A DNA stretch of 18,826 nucleotides from Gammaproteobacteria bacterium (GTDB taxonomy: Bacteria; Pseudomonadota; Gammaproteobacteria; Pseudomonadales; M0112), in assembly GCA_006227085.1 (NCBI GenBank), contig SBFY01000139.1:1-18826 (forward strand). Reading direction: 5' to 3'. Of this stretch, positions 15,338 through 18,826 are shown piece after piece. A program made the translations under genes and the position numbers. Below the pieces are notes generated by a model that was not told the origin of the DNA, ran no database searches, and worked only from the letters and a program-made list of their open reading frames with translations. Position 1 is the stretch's first letter. The number at the start of each line of letters is the position of its first letter.

Positions 15338-15535
15338 TCACACCAAGCCGTGGTACCAGGCCAGGCCATAGCTGAGACCGCCAAAAACCATCAGCAGGAA
15401 CCACAGGAACAGGAACAGCAGCCACGGCCGGAACGGCTTGCGCTCGGTCTCGTTGTAGCCGGTGTGGGTCGCATATTCGACCCGGCGCTTGTCCTCGTCC
15501 GACAGCTCATTGGGTGGGGTAATCCAGTCACTCAT
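15338..15535 (-). CDS. Small single-pass membrane protein, DUF3094-like
   Basis: 65 residues: a charged N-terminus (ELSDEDKRRVEYATHTGYNE), a motif ERKPFRPW, then one hydrophobic segment (~42-60, LLFLFLWFLLMVFGGLSYG). The pattern of D-x2-RV, N-x-x-ER-PFRP and a C-terminal helix resembles the small DUF3094 proteins of pseudomonads; this is from memory, not a search. GAGGAG precedes the ATG. It begins 10 bp after the acyl-CoA dehydrogenase stop, so it is probably the last gene of that operon. Function unknown. Confidence 0.75.
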   Translation of the reverse strand: MSDWITPPNELSDEDKRRVEYATHTGYNETERKPFRPWLLFLFLWFLLMVFGGLSYGLAWYHGLV

Positions 15536-15545
15536 GGGATGCTCC

Positions 15546-17324
15546 TCAGAACCGCTCCGACGGGGTTGCCATCAGGGTCGCCGTGCCCGCCTCAATCACC
15601 TCGGCATGCAGGGCCGCCCGCGGCAGCAGGCGCCGGAAATAGAAATCGCCCAGCTGCCGGCGAAACGCATAATACCCGCCGGCCGCCTGGTCGTCATGGT
15701 GGCTGGCGGCGACCAGGATGCGTGCCCACATCCAGCCATACAGCACATAGCCAAACTGGGCGAGGTAATCGACGGCGGCGGCCGGGCCAGCATTGGCATC
15801 CGCAGCGCCTTCAGCCACGACCAGATCCGTGACCGATTGCAGGCGATCAACGGCGGCCAGCAACAAACGGGCATAATCACCCAGCACGGTATCGTGCTGG
15901 CCAACGAATGCACGGATATCGGCCAGCACCCAACCCACATGCTCGCCGCCATTGGCTTGCACACGGCGCTTGACCAGGTCCAGCGCCTGGATGCCATTGG
16001 TACCTTCATAGATTTGTGCAATGCGGGCATCGCGCACCAACTGCTCCATGCCCCACTCGCGAATATAGCCATGACCCCCGAACACCATCTGGCCTTCGAG
16101 GCAACACTCCAGCCCGCGGTCACTCAGGAATGCCTTGCCAACCGGCGTCAGCAAGGCCGACAGTTGCCGTGCCTTCGGCTTGGCATCTTCCGCGCCATAA
16201 CGCGCACGATCCAGTTGCATGCCGGCATACAACACAAACGCACGACCGGCTTCAATCAACGCTTTCTGTGTCAGCAACATGCGCCGCACATCGGGCTGCT
16301 CAATGATCGGGTCGGCGGGCAGTTCCGGATGTACCGCACCTGCAGGTGCACGCGATTGCAAACGCTCACGCGCATACGCAGCCGATTTCTGGTAAGCCAG
16401 TTCGCTGCAACCGAGACCTTGCAAACCCACTGACAGGCGCTCGTAGTTCATCATCGTGAACATCGCCTTCAGTCCATTGTTTACCTCACCCACCAGCCAG
16501 CCTTCGGCGCCATCAAAATGGATCACACAGGTGGAAGAAGCATGAATGCCCATCTTGTGTTCCACACTGCCACAGCTCACGCCATTGGCATCACCCGGTG
16601 AATCATCATCCTTGAGCTTGCGCTTGGGCACCAGGAACATGGAAATACCACCCGAGCCTTCCGGCGCATCCGGCAAACGCGCCAGCACCAGATAGAGGAT
16701 GTTATCCGTCAGGTCCTGTTCGCCACCGGTGATAAAGATCTTGGTGCCGGTAATGCGGTACGTGTCATTGCCCAGCGGCTCAGCGCGCGTGCGCAGCAAA
16801 CCGAGATCGGTACCGGAATGGGATTCCGTCAAACACATGGCGCCGGCACAGTCACCGCTGTACAACAACGGCAGGAACCGCCGCTTCAGTGCTTCACTGC
16901 CATGTGATTTCAGCGCCAAAGCCAAACCGGAGGTGAGGATGGAATACATGCAGAACGCATTGCTGGCCGAATGCATCATTTCTTCGACCATCAAGGTCAG
17001 GGAACGCGGCATGCCCTGCCCGCCATACTGGGGGTCGCCGGCAAAACCGATCCAGCCACCGGCACGATAGGTTTCCCATGCCGGCTTGAACCCTTCCGGT
17101 GTGAACACTTTCCCGTTATCAAAACGCACCCCGGCTTCATCACCGGGGCGACTCAAGGGCGCGATCAGTGTTTCGGTCAGGCGTGCGGCCTCTTCCAGCA
17201 AGGCATCAGCCAACTCACGATTCAGGTCGTCCATGCCGGCCAGTTGTGACCAGGCCTGCTCGACATCGAACACGTCATACAGCAGGAACTGCATATCCTG
17301 CAAGGGTGCACGGTAATCGGTCAT
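15546..17324 (-). CDS. Acyl-CoA dehydrogenase, FadE-like ~600-residue class
   Basis: 592 residues. The start MTDYRAPLQDMQFLLYDVF is typical of the bacterial class with an extra C-terminal domain. FAD- and substrate-binding blocks include GAMCLTESHSGTDLGLLRT and YRITGTKIFITGGEQDLT, and the catalytic base is Glu440 in IYEGTNGIQALDL. The C-terminal ~130 residues form the added Acyl-CoA_dh_C domain. It introduces the trans-2 double bond in acyl-CoA beta-oxidation, passing electrons to ETF. AGGGAAG precedes the ATG. It lies 18 bp after a paralogue and 10 bp before the small membrane protein; all three are likely co-transcribed. Chain-length preference is unknown. Confidence 0.93.
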   Translation of the reverse strand: MTDYRAPLQDMQFLLYDVFDVEQAWSQLAGMDDLNRELADALLEEAARLTETLIAPLSRPGDEAGVRFDNGKVFTPEGFKPAWETYRAGGWIGFAGDPQYGGQGMPRSLTLMVEEMMHSASNAFCMYSILTSGLALALKSHGSEALKRRFLPLLYSGDCAGAMCLTESHSGTDLGLLRTRAEPLGNDTYRITGTKIFITGGEQDLTDNILYLVLARLPDAPEGSGGISMFLVPKRKLKDDDSPGDANGVSCGSVEHKMGIHASSTCVIHFDGAEGWLVGEVNNGLKAMFTMMNYERLSVGLQGLGCSELAYQKSAAYARERLQSRAPAGAVHPELPADPIIEQPDVRRMLLTQKALIEAGRAFVLYAGMQLDRARYGAEDAKPKARQLSALLTPVGKAFLSDRGLECCLEGQMVFGGHGYIREWGMEQLVRDARIAQIYEGTNGIQALDLVKRRVQANGGEHVGWVLADIRAFVGQHDTVLGDYARLLLAAVDRLQSVTDLVVAEGAADANAGPAAAVDYLAQFGYVLYGWMWARILVAASHHDDQAAGGYYAFRRQLGDFYFRRLLPRAALHAEVIEAGTATLMATPSERF

Positions 17325-17342
17325 GGCTGCACTTCCCTGCCG

Positions 17343-18826
17343 TCAGAAGGCGAATTGCCCATCGTCCAGTGCCATCAGGTTGGCAGAACCGGAACGCATC
17401 GCAGCAGCATGCGTCAACGTGCGCGGCAACAGGCGATCAAAATAGAATTGCGCAGTGGCCAACTTGGCTTTGTAGAAACTCGCATCACCAGTGCCTGCTG
17501 CCAATTGCGCCTGTGCTTTCTGTGCCATCAACAGCCAGAAATAGCCCAGCACGACATAACCGCTGTACATCAGGTAATCGACGGAAGCAGCACCGACTTC
17601 ATCGGCATTCTCCATCGCCTTGCCACCCACATCCATGGTCAGCGCGCCCCACTCCTTGTTCTTTTCAGCCAGTGCGGCAGCCATCGCAGACAGCGCTGCA
17701 TCATCCTTGCTGGTTTCGCACAACTTGTGCACCAGCTTGGTGAATTTTTTCAACAACTCACCACCACTGCCCAATACCTTACGGCCGATCAAATCCAGCG
17801 CCTGGATACCGGTGGTGCCTTCATACACCATGCTGATGCGGCAATCGCGCACCAACTGCTCGACACCCCACTCCTTGATGTAGCCATGACCACCGAAGCA
17901 CTGCAGTGACAGGTTAGTGCACTCGAAACCGGTTTCCGTCACGAAGCCCTTGGCAATCGGCGTCAGGAAAGCCATCAGGTCATCGGCTTCTTTTGCCGCG
18001 GCTTCATCGCCTTTGGCCACCACATCGGCTTTCTGGATCAGCCAATACAGGAAGGCACGATACCCTTCGGTAAAGGCTTTCTGCGTCAGCAGCATACGGC
18101 GCACATCCGGGTGCACGATGATCGGATCAGCAGCACCCGACGCGTTTTTCGGGCCTGTCAGTGAACGCATGGCCAAACGGTCTTTCGCATAGGCCAGGGC
18201 AGACTGGTACGCGGGCTCCGCCATCGCGAGGCCTTGCAGGGCAGTGCCGACACGCGCGACATTCATCATCGTGAACATTTGCTGCAGGCCGGTGTTCTCG
18301 GCGCCGACAATAAAGCCCTTGGCGCCATCAAAGTTCAGCACGCAAGTGGCCGAACCCTTGATGCCCATTTTCTTTTCCAGTGAGCTCACCACCGTGGCAT
18401 TGCGCTCACCGACCTCACCGTTCGCATCAGGAATGAATTTCGGCACGATGAACAATGAAATGCCCGCTGTGCCGGCCGGAGCCCCTTCGACGCGCGCCAG
18501 CACCATGTGCACGATGTTTTCCGCCATGTCGTGATCGCCACCGGAAATGAAAATCTTTGAACCGGTGATGGTGTAACTGCCGTCGGCATTTTTCACGGCC
18601 TTGGTGCGCAGCAGGCCCACATCGGAGCCGCAATGCGATTCGGTCAGGCACATGGTGCCCGTCCAGGCGCCAGTGATGAGCTTTTCCATGTAAATGTCTT
18701 TCTGCTCATCGGTGCCGTGTTTGCCGATGCACTGGATCGCCGCATTCGACAGGCCCGGGTACATCGTCCATGCCCAGTTACAGGCACCGGTCATTTCATT
18801 GACGATCACACTCAAGGAGCCCGGCA
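17343..18826 (-). CDS. Acyl-CoA dehydrogenase, FadE-like paralogue, 5' end outside window
   Basis: About 494 residues are visible, and the frame stays open to the window edge, so the true start and roughly 100 N-terminal residues are missing. Blocks are GTMCLTESHCGSDVGLLRT, YTITGSKIFISGGDHDM, FGGHGYIKEWGVEQLVRDCR and the catalytic Glu in VYEGTTGIQALDLIG, followed by the C-terminal extra domain. The start-like TTG at 18815 is internal: upstream codons PGS continue the family sequence. Same operon and reaction as the downstream paralogue; tandem FadE copies commonly differ in chain length. Confidence 0.93.
   Translation of the reverse strand, partial: PGSLSVIVNEMTGACNWAWTMYPGLSNAAIQCIGKHGTDEQKDIYMEKLITGAWTGTMCLTESHCGSDVGLLRTKAVKNADGSYTITGSKIFISGGDHDMAENIVHMVLARVEGAPAGTAGISLFIVPKFIPDANGEVGERNATVVSSLEKKMGIKGSATCVLNFDGAKGFIVGAENTGLQQMFTMMNVARVGTALQGLAMAEPAYQSALAYAKDRLAMRSLTGPKNASGAADPIIVHPDVRRMLLTQKAFTEGYRAFLYWLIQKADVVAKGDEAAAKEADDLMAFLTPIAKGFVTETGFECTNLSLQCFGGHGYIKEWGVEQLVRDCRISMVYEGTTGIQALDLIGRKVLGSGGELLKKFTKLVHKLCETSKDDAALSAMAAALAEKNKEWGALTMDVGGKAMENADEVGAASVDYLMYSGYVVLGYFWLLMAQKAQAQLAAGTGDASFYKAKLATAQFYFDRLLPRTLTHAAAMRSGSANLMALDDGQFAF

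Noticed and set aside
14913..15371. Open frame of 152 codons on the plus strand
   Set aside because: It runs through both terminator repeats, the hairpin spacer and the tRNA gene, and repeats the same peptide because of the duplicated DNA. Not a gene.

Overview
The window looks chromosomal and comes from a Gram-negative, most likely a gammaproteobacterium of the Pseudomonadales/Oceanospirillales kind. This rests on an outer-membrane phospholipase A with a C-terminal Phe, the ~600-residue FadE-like acyl-CoA dehydrogenases, the moderately high GC content and the tRNA-Pro(CGG) gene. I cannot name the species.

Layout. (1) 1-680, minus: a truncated FabH/KASIII-like ketosynthase. (2) 681-789: a divergent promoter region with a palindrome between the two -10 boxes. 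(3) 790-8495, plus: six tightly packed or overlapping genes, including one microprotein. They encode a zinc-ribbon/methyltransferase-like/acyl-AMP ligase fusion, an acyl-AMP ligase with a C-terminal carrier domain, two paralogous SGNH proteins with an N-terminal membrane anchor, an MBOAT acyltransferase, and a 45-residue membrane microprotein ending in FRYLEL. (4) 8532-10019: a CoA-acylating (methyl)malonate-semialdehyde dehydrogenase, possibly co-transcribed. (5) 10067-11086: outer-membrane phospholipase A, followed by a strong bidirectional terminator. (6) 11138-13647, minus: an ArsM-type arsenite methyltransferase followed by an ArsB/NhaD-superfamily transporter. (7) 13726-14949, plus: a membrane-anchored sorbosone/glucose-dehydrogenase-like beta-propeller. 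(8) 14948-15249: a 61-bp direct repeat carrying a terminator and the 3' tip of tRNA-Pro. The copies flank a hairpin-rich spacer, and one copy is joined to the intact tRNA-Pro(CGG). (9) 15338-18826, minus: two tandem acyl-CoA dehydrogenases (the upstream one truncated by the window) and a small DUF3094-like membrane protein.

The main discovery is block 3. Its parts match, step for step, the D-alanylation (Dlt) logic of Gram-positive bacteria. An adenylating ligase loads a carrier domain (DltA+DltC, fused here). An MBOAT (DltB) passes the acyl group across the membrane to a C-terminal Tyr hexapeptide on a single-pass microprotein (DltX). An SGNH transferase (DltD, present twice here) then moves it to an envelope polymer. 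The microprotein is very short and its C-terminal F-x-Y-x-E-L resembles the DltX acyl-shuttle motif. The acyl group and the acceptor cannot be read from sequence. The extra ligase fusion, the divergent ketosynthase and the adjacent semialdehyde dehydrogenase hint at a dedicated acyl supply, but that is inference.
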